Shown one piece after another: positions 1-10,500 of a stretch of 64,000 bases of DNA. The notes beneath the pieces are model-generated. The model was not told the DNA's origin. It saw nothing but the letters and a program-made list of their open reading frames with translations, and searched no databases. The translations under genes and the position numbers were made by a program. How positions within the stretch are numbered: position 1 is the stretch's first letter; every line of letters begins with the position of its first letter. Source of the DNA: Ampullaceana balthica (taxonomy: Eukaryota; Mollusca; Gastropoda; Lymnaeidae); the NCBI GenBank assembly GCA_944989445.1, contig CALYLW010000323.1:124001-188000 (forward strand). Reading direction: 5' to 3'.

Positions 1-29
1 TATTAAAGCTGAAATGTCCCTTCATGATA

Positions 30-280
30 CAGTCGAAACCGGTTAAGTCGACGGCGTTGGGGTATGAAAAATGGCGTCGACATAACCGATGATCGAGTTA
101 AAACGAAAACCAATATGGCGGCAAAATATTAACATGTGCTTGAAATTTCTTTATGTACGTGATTAATTAGTTAGCGTTAATTAGTGATGAGACAAAGAGA
201 GAATTTGGCGGTTCCAATAAAAAACGTCGAGTTAGTGGGGTGGTCGAGCTAACCAAGCTCGAGGTAAGTGGGTTCGACTG
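30..280. mobile_element. Tigger/pogo-like MITE with TA duplication
   Basis: A 251-bp element begins CAGTCGAAACC and ends GGGTTCGACTG, an imperfect inverted terminal pair. It is flanked on both sides by TA (28-29 and 281-282), the target of Tc1/mariner and pogo transposons. It has no coding capacity. It lies upstream of the heat shock exon, presumably in an intron of that gene. The family assignment rests on termini and TA only. Confidence 0.6.
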
Positions 281-1159
281 TATTAAGACTTACAATTAAG
301 GCATTTTGTTTATTGTAAAAATCAAATAGGGTTTGTTTTTTTTAAAATTTTTTTTAAAGTGATTTATAGAAATTGATTTTGACTGCTTAATATCCTGGAT
401 GGCCACATGAATTATTGGCCTATCAGCCCCAAGAAAGAATTTGATATTATTAATGGCCTGCAATCTTAAGTGCTAATTAAATTCACTTGCTAGCAGTTTT
501 GCTGAATAATAGGCTGACCTAGATGGTGCATTAATCAAATATATGAAATAGAAACTTAAAGTAGCGTAGTGAGTGGATGTTTGTTAGAGCCACACAGTGA
601 ATTTCAGTTGCACATTTTTTATGTGCCATTATTTTTAAATGTATTAAAATTGTTTAGAGATATTCTACTTGGCAGTGATAATAGTTCTAACCATAGCTGT
701 GATGGTGGGATAAGTAAGAGTTTTTTATTTAGTTTTGACCATAAGATTTAGAAATTTTATATGAATTACCTACTCAATGAATTTCAAGATTAAATTAGTT
801 AATTGTGTAGCACTGAGCACAAATTCACAATTCAGAGAGTGAAAATCATTTAACAAGATATATATATTTTTTTAAAGTAGTGACTTACTGGTACTGACTT
901 ATTTGCTGAAATATAAAAATTCTGATTTATTCGAAGCTTTATTTTATTATAATTTAAAAAATGCGTACATAAGGGTAAAACATTATTTTATGCTTGAATA
1001 TTAGAAGAAATATGGGTTCAAAAGTTTCTGCAAAAGCCTCCATTGTACAAATAAACTAATTTAATATTATATTTATTATTATTATATTTAATTTATTTCA
1101 AAGCTTTATCACAGTCTTATTCTGTATTATTTCATTATCTACAATCCATTATTTTTCAG

Positions 1160-1282
1160 GATGTTGATGCCAAATCCATTACCTCCTCACTGAATTCCAA
1201 TGGTGTGCTCAGCATTAAAGCTGCCAAGCGGGCCATCGAAGCTCCTAAAGAAACTGCTATTCCAGTCGAGTTTGCAAAATAG
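1160..1282 (+). CDS. small heat shock protein (alpha-crystallin/Hsp20), last coding exon
   Basis: The exon follows a TTATTTTTCAG acceptor and reads 40 codons to a TAG stop. The start, DVDAKSITSSLNSNGVLSIK, matches the end of the alpha-crystallin domain (the 'V..SSL..GVL.I' strands). The tail contains AIPVEF, the I-x-I/V motif that docks on neighbouring subunits in sHSP oligomers. These are ATP-independent chaperones that hold unfolding proteins. The rest of the domain must lie in exons left of the window, since nothing in 1-1159 continues the frame with homology. Phase at the acceptor is 0. A poly(A) signal lies 390 bp downstream. The family call is firm; orthology within the family cannot be judged from 40 residues. 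Confidence 0.85.
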   Translation, partial: DVDAKSITSSLNSNGVLSIKAAKRAIEAPKETAIPVEFAK

Positions 1283-2926
1283 ACTGATTTAATGTTTAAT
1301 GTCACATTCCAGTCTTCATAATTATCCATTTTTATTCTCATTTGCATTTAACTTTTTCCAAATGTTTGCAGTATTAACTTTATTGTAATAATTTAATATT
1401 CTGTTTAATGTTCAAATTTGATTAATTTATTAATGTTTTGAAAGGGAGTAAAACATTTTTGTAAGCCCTTCCCTATTCTAACATGTATATATTTTCTCAT
1501 CTGATTACGTTTGATCAAATTTTGTATCTCCTGAATGGATCCTGTCATTATGTATGCTTTTTGACATTACTGATATTAATCTATAAATATTTGTTTGTTG
1601 TAAATCATGAGGTCTGTAGTGGGATCTTCAATCTGATGACATCCATTTTTTTAATTTTTTTTTAAGTTGAATAAATGTATTCATAAAATTAAATGGTCCT
1701 GACATATTATTTAAATGTGTAAATGTGTTGCCACCACGCTTGTTGGCAATGTGTAGGTTTAATTTGGAACCAACTTTCACAGTATGATAATAGAATCGAA
1801 ATAAAAGTTCGAAACTATACACATTTCTTATAAATTAACTAAATAGATTTGAATTGTAAATTGGGTCAGATACATTATTTTTTCATAAAACCTTATTCAG
1901 AACATTCTGATTTTGATCCCCTATCAGATACAGGGGATAACTGAAAAAAAAATCAAAATGTCACATTGCTGTTTCTTCCCTTGAGGCTGAGGTCTTCATA
2001 TACTTTGCAAGGATATGTTATTTAGCAATGATTATGATACATGTAAATGCTGCGTTGTAAGAAATCATTGGTTGTTTAATTACCAGCATACTTTGAAAAC
2101 TTATTAGTAAGTAGACTTGTAGTTGTAGTACATCGAACATCTTTCTACTTAAAGATTTGTTGATGAAATGATTGAAAACAAGTTAAATGCTTTTTTTAAA
2201 AAAATTGTTATAGTTCTAAAAAACTAATGATCTGCTATACTATAAATGATATATTTTAAAAACAGAGTTTGTAGTTAGTTGGTTGGCTGGCTGCCTTGTT
2301 TGTCAAGCATAGATTTCTACATGGATTAATGGATCTCCGCATAACTTGTCTTCGTTTATCCAAGATCCAGACTGAAATCTAGAGGGGATTTTGCACTTGA
2401 TATCATGTAATGCTTGGGGCTGGGAGCCCATAATGTTTATTTTCTTATGAGGTACTTACATTTTTTTTTAATTGGCTCTTGGGTGGATTGATGTATCTAG
2501 ACCAAAGTTGGACACCATCATATGACCCATATGAAAAATATACAACAGAAAATTGAATTAGCGATACCCACTCATTCGGGGCCAGGCGCCCTAATTTCAC
2601 TCATTTATTTCATTTTGGGCTGATATTCTGGGCTGATACAGAAAAATAAAGAAATTATAAAGTTAGAATTTGTGCAATATCTTTTGTTTTTATTCACCCG
2701 ATTTTTATGGAATGAATTTTTCAAACTAATTTTTAACTGGGCAAATCTCACATGACAGAGTGGGTCTCAACGTGGTCTCCCTTTTAAACTAACGAATAAT
2801 GGTTATAGTTATTGCATTTCTTTGGAATATTCATTTGTATTCGAACATTAAGTCGCACAGGATAATCAGCTGTTACAGGTTTCTATAATGGCAGATGGGG
2901 TTAGGTAAACGTTTAACATAAGCGAA
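1283..2926. other. sHSP 3' UTR and intergenic DNA
   Basis: AT-rich sequence with no open frame that shows homology or codon structure. The first part is probably sHSP 3' UTR. I see no RNA gene, tandem repeat or recognisable transposon end in it. Confidence 0.5.
1670..1675 (+). terminator. candidate poly(A) signal of the sHSP gene
   Basis: AATAAA occurs about 390 bp after the TAG stop, followed by AT-rich sequence. It is the first canonical hexamer in a plausible 3' UTR. The motif is common in AT-rich DNA, so this is only a candidate. Confidence 0.4.
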
Positions 2927-3497
2927 GGTGTAGTCAGTGGCGTCACTAGGGGGGCGGGCCGCCCCGGGTTGACACCCGTCAGGGGGTGACACCCGAGCCT
3001 AAAATTTTACTGTGTACGATTTTATGTCAGAAAACAAAAGATGACAATTTTTTTAATCTAGAAAGAAATTAAGAAATAAATGAAATTCATTAAACGCGAA
3101 AATTCTTATTAAAAAAATTTCAGTTAACTTGCAATAATAAAACAGTCCCAACACAGGAACAACATTAAAACAAATTAGGAAGAAAAGAAATAGTCGCAGC
3201 AGTCTTTAAAAAAGGCTGGAATGAAAAAAACACTGTCTTCTGTTTTAAAAGATATAAAGCCATTTGGGCTTGGACACACCGACAGCATGAACGAATCCCA
3301 CCTCACGACTCCCTCCACCACAGTGGGGTGGGGGGATACGATTTTATCACCCCCCCCCCAAAGAAAAAAAATCAAAAGATGGGTTTTCTTTGTTGATATT
3401 TTTCTTGAGGAAAATTATGATTTCAATGTCTTTGAGTGTAATATTTTTTATATATATATTTAAAGGCGTGAAAGCATAGATATGCATGTTTATATAC

Positions 3498-3570
3498 AGG
3501 TAGTCCTCCGGTTACGACGGTCCCATTCCGACTTACGCTGTTTAGTGCTTACGAACGCGCCCCCGTAAAG
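3498..3570. repeat. possible Tigger/mariner end fragment
   Basis: The stretch ACAGGTAGTCCTCCGGTTAC followed by cgacttacg-type words resembles the inverted terminal repeats of Tigger elements. No partner end was found nearby, so this is a fragment at best. Confidence 0.35.
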
Positions 3571-4110
3571 AATAGTATTACGCGTTATTCCGTATTTAAA
3601 AAAAAATAATTCATGAGGTAACGAATTCTTTTTTCTATTTCAAATAACAAAAATTATTGAAAAAATATGTATGATTATTATTTCAACCTACAACTTTCGT
3701 TTGCGAATTTTTCAAATGGCGATGTTTTCAATCAAGTCAATAAAGCTGAGTAAGCTTACAAGTTACTTTTCAATGCTCATTAGAGAGAGCCTATTCAGCC
3801 TTTTTCGTCCCATGCAAATTCTAACTCATTATGTATTCTTTTCAACTTTGAAAAGGATCGCTCTCAGTTTCAGTTTGATGTCATCATTGAGAGATAGATG
3901 CGAAGTGCGATGTGTACATTTGTAAAGGACTGTGTGATATATAGCTCATTCAAAAGCAGCAAAAATTTTTAGCTCTGTGCAAGTTTTTTGAGTTTCGCTT
4001 TGTGCTAATTCCTTTTCCTTACCATGAGCCTGGGGCTGGACAATAACTTTTTTTTAGAGTTCTGAAAATTGGACTAATTCTGAAGGTAAACAGACTTCGA
4101 AATCACTCAT

Positions 4111-4600
4111 GAACCTACATGTGGAAGAAAATCAGAAGCACCGAGCCTAGTGGTCTTTATGGGTCTTCCCGGAAGACCCCTTAGCCATCTGGCCACCAAA
4201 GGGATGTAACAGCTGAGGATCCCCCCCCCCAAAAAAAAGCGGTCGCTTCTGAAGCGGCCACCTGGGCATCCAGGACATACAGTCGAAGATGCCTCCCACT
4301 AAGTTGCCCTCACAAGGAGGTGGTGGAATTTCCTACTACGACCCGCTACCACTTTGGCGCCATCCCGGCAAAGCACACGGGTCTCCATGGTTAGGACCGC
4401 CGCAGACCGGGGGGTCATCAAAGACCTACCTAAGGTGCAACCCCCACTGGAAGGTTTCCTCAGAGCTGGCGTCCAATGCGTTCTTCGCGGCACTTTTTGC
4501 TAATCCGTACTGGCGCTCCTGGCCCTAAACCGGCACCGCTCGATGGCGTTGCTAGTAAATTGAAGGGGACGAAACGGTTGCTTCGGATTTAGCCAACCCC
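4111..4600 (+). repeat. dispersed repeat, copy 1 (inverted partner at 9478-9972)
   Basis: About 480 bp that reappears in inverted orientation at 9478-9972. Both copies begin CTACATGTGGAAGAAAATCAG or a close variant, and contain cctagtg, tgggtcttcccgg, gcttctgaagcgg and an open stretch starting MPP.KL. The shared open frame contains SPWLGPP, CNPHWKVSSELAS and NPYWRSWP, so peptide similarity is kept between copies. I do not recognise the protein; it could be a conserved non-coding repeat read in frame. Confidence 0.75.
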
Positions 4601-4926
4601 TTCTTCGAAATCACTTGAATGTTCTTCCATTAACTTGGCTGCTGTCCATCGGGTGGCGAAAGTGCTGAGCTCAGTTAGGTTTGTAAGAAAGCCAAATTTC
4701 TCATGGATGTATTTATATGCACCTAACCAATGTAGTAGGGCTTAAGAAAGTTTGTCAATGATTACCAGAAATACCTCAATCTTGAATTTTTTTCTCCAGG
4801 AGAATACTGTTTTGTTGATGTCATTTATCAAACTGACGCTTTCTTTTTTGTTTGATAGTATTGAAGATTGCTTACAATGTTTTTACCACGGACTTTTCCT
4901 TTCTTTTTGTCTTCATAGGAATAAAA

Positions 4927-5472
4927 TTAAGAATGATATTTTTTAACAAACTCAATGAGATACTTCCTTTCTAAAATTTGTTCCCAAATTTCAAGTAAAA
5001 TAGCGACTTCCAGTTGTTCAATTTCCTTTAGAAATCCTCCTTCTTCAAGTCGGCAGTTACGTGGCTGATTTTCATTCGTTGCTAATTCTTCCAGTGCTGC
5101 GATATTCTCATGGTATGAGCTATTAACAGACCTTACAGCATAATGTCTTGCTGACCATCTTGTGTCAGACAGGGCTTTGTTAGCATGTATCAATTTCATA
5201 TGTTTTTGAAGTACCTGTCAACGATGAGTAGATGCAACAAGTCGGGTATAAAGATTTTGCAGAAGACAAAAAAATCTGACCACAGTAGGACAACCTGCTG
5301 CTCTTTTCCCAACCAAATTAAAGGAATGAGCTGTGCACGGTACATAATGAGCTACAATGCACTTCTCACGAAGAATAGCCTGCTTTCGGTTATACTTCCT
5401 ACTCATTTGCAGCATTGCCGTATGACTGTCCAAGGCATTTTCAGGGATTCGTACAAACATAATGGCCTGCAT
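4927..5472 (-). pseudogene. hAT/ZMYM1-like transposase fragment
   Basis: Two adjacent minus-strand open pieces (5218-5472, then 4927-5199) together resemble the middle of DUF4371/ZMYM1-type hAT transposases. The first has VPCTAHSFNLVGKRAAGCP followed by LYTRLVASTHR; the second has ALSDTRWSARHYAVRS. The second is shifted in frame from the first, so at least one frameshift is present. The upstream DDE part and the C-terminal dimerisation domain are missing. It lies inside the 2935-6020 hAT element in reverse orientation, and is probably its own decayed gene. Confidence 0.8.
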
Positions 5473-5565
5473 CTTTATTATACACTATAATTCATAAAAA
5501 GTTTGGGGGCCCTTAAATTACTGGGGGCTTTAGCCCGTTCAGCATCCCCCCTTTTAATCCGCCAT

Positions 5566-5960
5566 AGGGGTCCACGCATCTGTGACGATGTGGTACGAGG
5601 AGGGGGGTGTTTAAGAAATGTTACGTCACATAAAAAACGCGAAACTTTAAATAAAAGTTCCACTTAAATATTTGATTGTTTACCATTTATTTAATTACGT
5701 TTTCAATGACTTCACGCGTGTTACGATATTACGGTGCAGACTTACCCTAAATACATATTTAAATGACAAAAAATAATTTGCAACATGCTAATTTTTATTG
5801 AGAAAATACGGCTTTGGGGAGGGGTGTCAAAGCTTTGTGACGTCATATCGTAAAAAAAGGGACGGGGTCTATATTTTTGTGACAAAGTATGACGCTGGGG
5901 GAGGGTGGGGTAAAAATCGGCAACCTCGCGTGACGTCATTTATGGACGGCCCCTTCAGTC
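5566..5960. repeat. MITE-like repeat with GACGTCATTTATGGACGGCC end
   Basis: The right part ends with gcgtgacgtcatttatggacggcccc. This word family recurs at 13930, 14200, 15025, 15270, 16645, 16745 and 39195. The left part (ggggtgtttaagaaatg, aataaaagttccact) matches 39260-39335. The outer left end is degraded. No transposase is present. Confidence 0.55.
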
Positions 5961-6028
5961 GTGAAGGGGTGACACCATGAGCTACCGCCCCGGGTGACAC
6001 CAACCCTAGTGACGCCTCTGGGTGTAGT

Positions 6029-7574
6029 GAATGTGCGTTGATGAACCTTCGCTATAATGTTTGTTAGATACATAGACGCCTTCGTATTCCGACCTGGAAC
6101 AGGGACTAAATGGAGCCACAATGACTAGAATATTGATCATGGGCACTTAATAAATAGAAGTAGACGAACGAAGAAGAATACGTGAGAAGCCGTTAATACG
6201 ACAAAGACGAAAATGCGTAACATTTTGTGATACACAAACTTGTTAATTGCATGTTTTAAGCCCTTATCAACAACTGCGTTGGGAGATCAATTTTTTAACA
6301 CTGTTATTGTTTATTGCAATATTTTTTTATATAAAAAGAAAAAGACCTGAACGCAGTATTGTTTGGGATATGTTGTATTTTACACGCTTTTATTTAAGTC
6401 ACATTGTTTGTATGTTGTATCCATCCATCCTTCCTTCAAAACTTGAAACGTAAAATTATACCACTTCTGATGGTCCTAGAGATCTAAAAAATTTTACCAC
6501 AGATAGATCTTGGATGACAATGCATTGTATCAAAATTTCAGATCGATCGAATTTTGAAATTATTGCATTTTTAGTTTATCTATAGTCTATATATAAGCAT
6601 CGGTACCCGTCTGCTTTGTTGACATCCATGAGTTCACCACGTGGACACCTCACCGTGGTATAAAATGTTGGGCGGGCGCTTATGAGGTGTTTGGTACATA
6701 AAAAAAATAGTGGTAAAAAAGATGTGTGGGCTTCAGACGTGAATTTTAAAGAGTTTTTATTATAAGTTTTTAAAAATAGCTGAAAAAACAAAGTTTTTGA
6801 CTATAAATCCCTTATATATGAGACATAACTAAAAGTTGTGATTATGTTAAAAGTAAAAGCGTGTCCTTTTTTAAAAAAAGATTTTTTAAAATATTTATTT
6901 AATCTTAAAAATCGACAATGCAGTGATGTCAGTTTACTCTAAGTTTTATTTAAAAAATTCCGGTCATAGCACAATGTTTAAGACACAAATTCAATTACAC
7001 TTTTATTGAATAGCTGTGGCTATTGTAGCGTTTGATCAATTAAGTTACTCATGTAGACATGATATTTTCCCGCAGTGTCAACAACCTTAAACCACTGGTT
7101 TTTTGGTAATGCACTCAAGTTCCTTTTGTATCTATTACCAGATTATTGTCGCGCATTTTTTATACATTTTATTTACATTTTATTACAAGTTACATGACAT
7201 TATAAAGTTGCATCTTGCATGGTTGTCATTAAGACATGATTGATATACAAAATGACAGTTGAACAATTTTCATTCACGTTCAATAAAACTAGCACCACAG
7301 AGACTGTCTCATGCGTTCTTCTTGGTCGTAGAGATCGTTCATCTAACCCCAGTAAATGTATTGGTGAAGTTCACTATTTGTGTTGAGCGCTCCCCCCCCC
7401 CTCATTTCTTCCTCACCACCACAACAGTTAACGTTTCCTAAGTTTTAAAGCTGGCATGCATAGATTGGTTCTCCAACATCTAGTTCACAAGTGCGCCATT
7501 TCTCACAGGAGCTAAAGACACATACGCCAAATACACGTCTTTGTTGCTGTTTGACCATGTGCACGCCACGAACA
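6029..7574. other. intergenic DNA / 3' flank of the methyltransferase gene
   Basis: No coding evidence apart from a repeat copy at 6470-6830. The reverse complement of TTTATT at 7168-7173 gives AATAAA on the minus strand, about 400 bp past the methyltransferase stop. That is a possible poly(A) signal. A C-run (7391-7401) is present. Confidence 0.45.
6470..6830. repeat. dispersed 'GATCGATCGAA' repeat, copy 1
   Basis: This copy carries the family words tcaaaatttcagatcgatcgaa, ttagtttatct, gtctgctttgttgacatcca and the terminal aaacaaagtttttgactataaatccctt. Other copies are at 8340-8915, 12325-12700, 12870-13290 and 38690-38900. It is a non-coding, presumably transposed unit. A Helitron link is possible (ends near TCTCATATATAAGGG) but unproven. 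Confidence 0.6.
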
Positions 7575-10500
7575 TCAGGCGTCCACTTCAACCAGGGAAG
7601 AAAGCGGTGACCTGTAGTAGACGTGGATGTTGTTTTTAAGCCAGAAGACGGTCGAGGCGTTCCTCAGCGGCTCCCCGGATTTGATGTCGATGTGAAAGTT
7701 CCTCTTTTCAAACTGCTTGATGACCGCCTCCAGTGGCTTGTTATTGACGTGGGACAGTCCCTTCTGGCCTGATGAATGGGTATAGTATAATAGTTTGAGC
7801 ATCGAATTAAAAAGTGGATTTATGATACAGCCCGAGAAGGCGTGATCTAAAAGGACACATCTGAGATTTAACGATGTCGATTTATTTAATTTTAGAGCGT
7901 CCCCGAATCCAGCCAGCTTCGAATGGGTACCTAACACTAGTTAGGGAAACAAAGGCGGCTGGGTAATACGTAGAACCCTCATAGCCGTGGCCTGTGAACG
8001 CTGCGTCACTTGCCACCAGACCGGCATGTTCTGTGGGCGCAATAATCTTCTGCATATAAGGAGCGTCTGTATCAATAATACAAGACCAATGTTCCTCTAA
8101 GGTTCATTGGTCCGTGCGCAAAGTTAAAAAAAACTCTTGTGCAAAGTTGCACAGCATCCATTTTTTGTGGTATATTTTACAAAATTTGCTCTGCGGCGTT
8201 GGTCAGATATCTGCGCAGCCGCGCAGCTTAAGGGGAACATTGGACAAGATATTGACCAGATGGGGTTGATAAATCTCTAGAACATGTATTTCTGCAGTAA
8301 GTAGATCTCTAGATCATGTATTTCTGCATTCAATATATTTATATTAACTTCACCGCCGTCTCATTCGTCGTTCGTTCGTCACTCGACCGTTGTCCCGTGA
8401 CGCCCGTCCGCCCGCGGAAAAACAAAAGTCGAAAATGACCAACTTCCAGTGAAGCCATCGAGCTGAAATTTGGCACACGGACCCGTCTCACCTAACAATG
8501 CATCGTATCAAAATTTCAGATCGATCGAACGTACCGTAATTAAATTAATGCATTTTTAGTTATCTATAAAAATCACTATTTAGACTAACAAAAGTCGACA
8601 ATGACCCACTTCCAGTGAAGCCATCGAGCTGAAATTTGGCACACGGACCCGTCTCACCTAACAATGCATCGTATCAAAATTTCAGATCGATCGAACGTAC
8701 CGTAATTAAATTAATGCATTTTTAGTGTATTTATACTATATAAATCACTATTTAGAATGTTTAGTCGTCGTCTGCTAGAGTTGACCTAGTTTTTAAAGCC
8801 AAGGGAGATAATTTCGGTTTCAGTTTGTAAATGTTTGTCACTTTTGAACATAATCAATACTTTTAGTTATGTCTCATATATAAGGGATTTATAGTCAAAA
8901 ACTTTGTTTTTACGGGGTTGTTTATTCAAGAGCTCAATTGGTTTAAAGTTCATGTTGGCTCGTAAGCCACCAGTACACGGAATTGAAAATAACTACGATA
9001 CACAGCATTGAAATTAAGAACATACATGTCAAAAAGAGTAAAACTCATTATTGATAGGGAGGAACGGAAGTGGCAATTAAACATGTTGAATGACACGTTT
9101 TTTTTAATAGTTTTTTTTTAAGTGTTAGCATTATGTCCCACTCACATTAGTCGTCTCCGCTAACCATAATTTCAGGAATGTGCTGGAAATTCCTGAACTT
9201 AAGCGACCCCCCACTCACCCACTTTTTTTCAAATTCTAATAATGGCCCCGACAAAACGGCCCCTGTCAAAACGGCCACGGTCGAGAAGGGTTGGCCTCTA
9301 CGGGGCTCGACAGACAAGTAGGGTCGCAGTCTTGACCGCGACCCAAAACCGACAACTCCTGGCAGGCAATGCCGAAATCCGATATGTTAGGTGTTAGGTC
9401 CTAGTCCCATATGATTACAGTCGCTGTACGGATCTTAGGCAGAGCATTAGATGCAATACCGATGACGAAAACCAAAGTACCCGTTAAGGGTAGGGTTATT
9501 CCAAAGCGACCTTTCGTCCCCCTCAGTCTACTAGCAACGCCCTTGAGCTGTGTCGGTTTAGGGCCAGGAGCGCCAGTACGGATTAGCTAAAGGTACCGCG
9601 AAGAACGCAGTGGATGAGGATGCCAGCTCTGAGGAAACCTTCCAGTGGGGGTTGCACCATAGGTAGGTCTTTGATGATCCCCCGCTTAGCGGCGGTCCTA
9701 ACCATGGAGACTCGTGTGCTTTGTCGGGGGTGGCGCCAAAGTGGTAGCGGGTCGTAGTAGGGAATTCCACCCCTCCTGGTGAGGCCAATTTATTGGGAGG
9801 CATTTTCGACTTTCTGTCCTGGATGCTCAGGTGGCCGCTTCAGAAGCGACCGTTCCGGAAAAGGTCTCTCAGCTGTTAGGTCCCTTAGGGGGCAAGAGAG
9901 CTGAGGGGGGTTACCGGGAAGACCCATGAAGAGCACTAGGCTCGGGGCTGCTGATTTTCTTCCACATGTAGGATCAAACGGCCACGGTCAAAACGACCCC
10001 AGACAAATTGTTTACATTTTTAAACACAAAATTAAACCTTTTTTTTAACCTTTTGTCAACTTTTTCACCCTTAAAGAAAGTGGTCACATTGTAAAATTAT
10101 TTCTTGTGATGTTATTAGGCCCTATATTATTTCTTCTCAACAAACAATTGTGAATTGCTACCGTATAGAGTAGCTGTTATTAAATTGTTTCTTGTGATGT
10201 CATTATTATTGTTTCTTGTGAACTAAACCTGACACTGAATCGGTGAGTGAAACTACCGATATAATATTTGATCGTATTTTTGACTATTAGTCCAGGGCCG
10301 ATGTGTCTTGGGCCATTTTGAGCAGGGCCGTTTTGACCGGGGGCCATTTTGACCGGGACCGTTTTGACCGGGGGCCATTTTGACCTGGGCCGTTTTCACC
10401 GGGGCTGTTATGTCTGGCCCATTTGTTGGGGCCATTTTGACCTGGGCCGTTTTGTCAGGGACCGTTTTGACCGGGGCTGTTTTGACAGGGGCCGTTTTCA

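Larger units (their letters stand above)
2935..6020. mobile_element. hAT transposon, 3.1 kb, with perfect 8-bp target duplication
   Basis: Left end CAGTGGCGTCACTAGGG and right end CCCTAGTGACGCCTCTG are inverted copies with one mismatch in 17. They are followed inward by GC-rich matching blocks (GCCCCGGG, GTGACACC). The flanks carry GGTGTAGT at 2927-2934 and again at 6021-6028, an exact 8-bp duplication diagnostic of hAT integration. Inside are minus-strand remnants of a hAT/ZMYM-type transposase (4927-5472), a copy of a dispersed repeat (4111-4600), a GTCCATAAATGACGTCACG-type repeat (5566-5960) and a possible Tigger end near 3498. The element is composite and no longer encodes an intact transposase. 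Confidence 0.9.

Noticed and set aside
1156..1347. Minus-strand open frame over the sHSP exon
   Set aside because: It is antisense to a clear sHSP exon with acceptor, stop and I-x-V motif on the plus strand.
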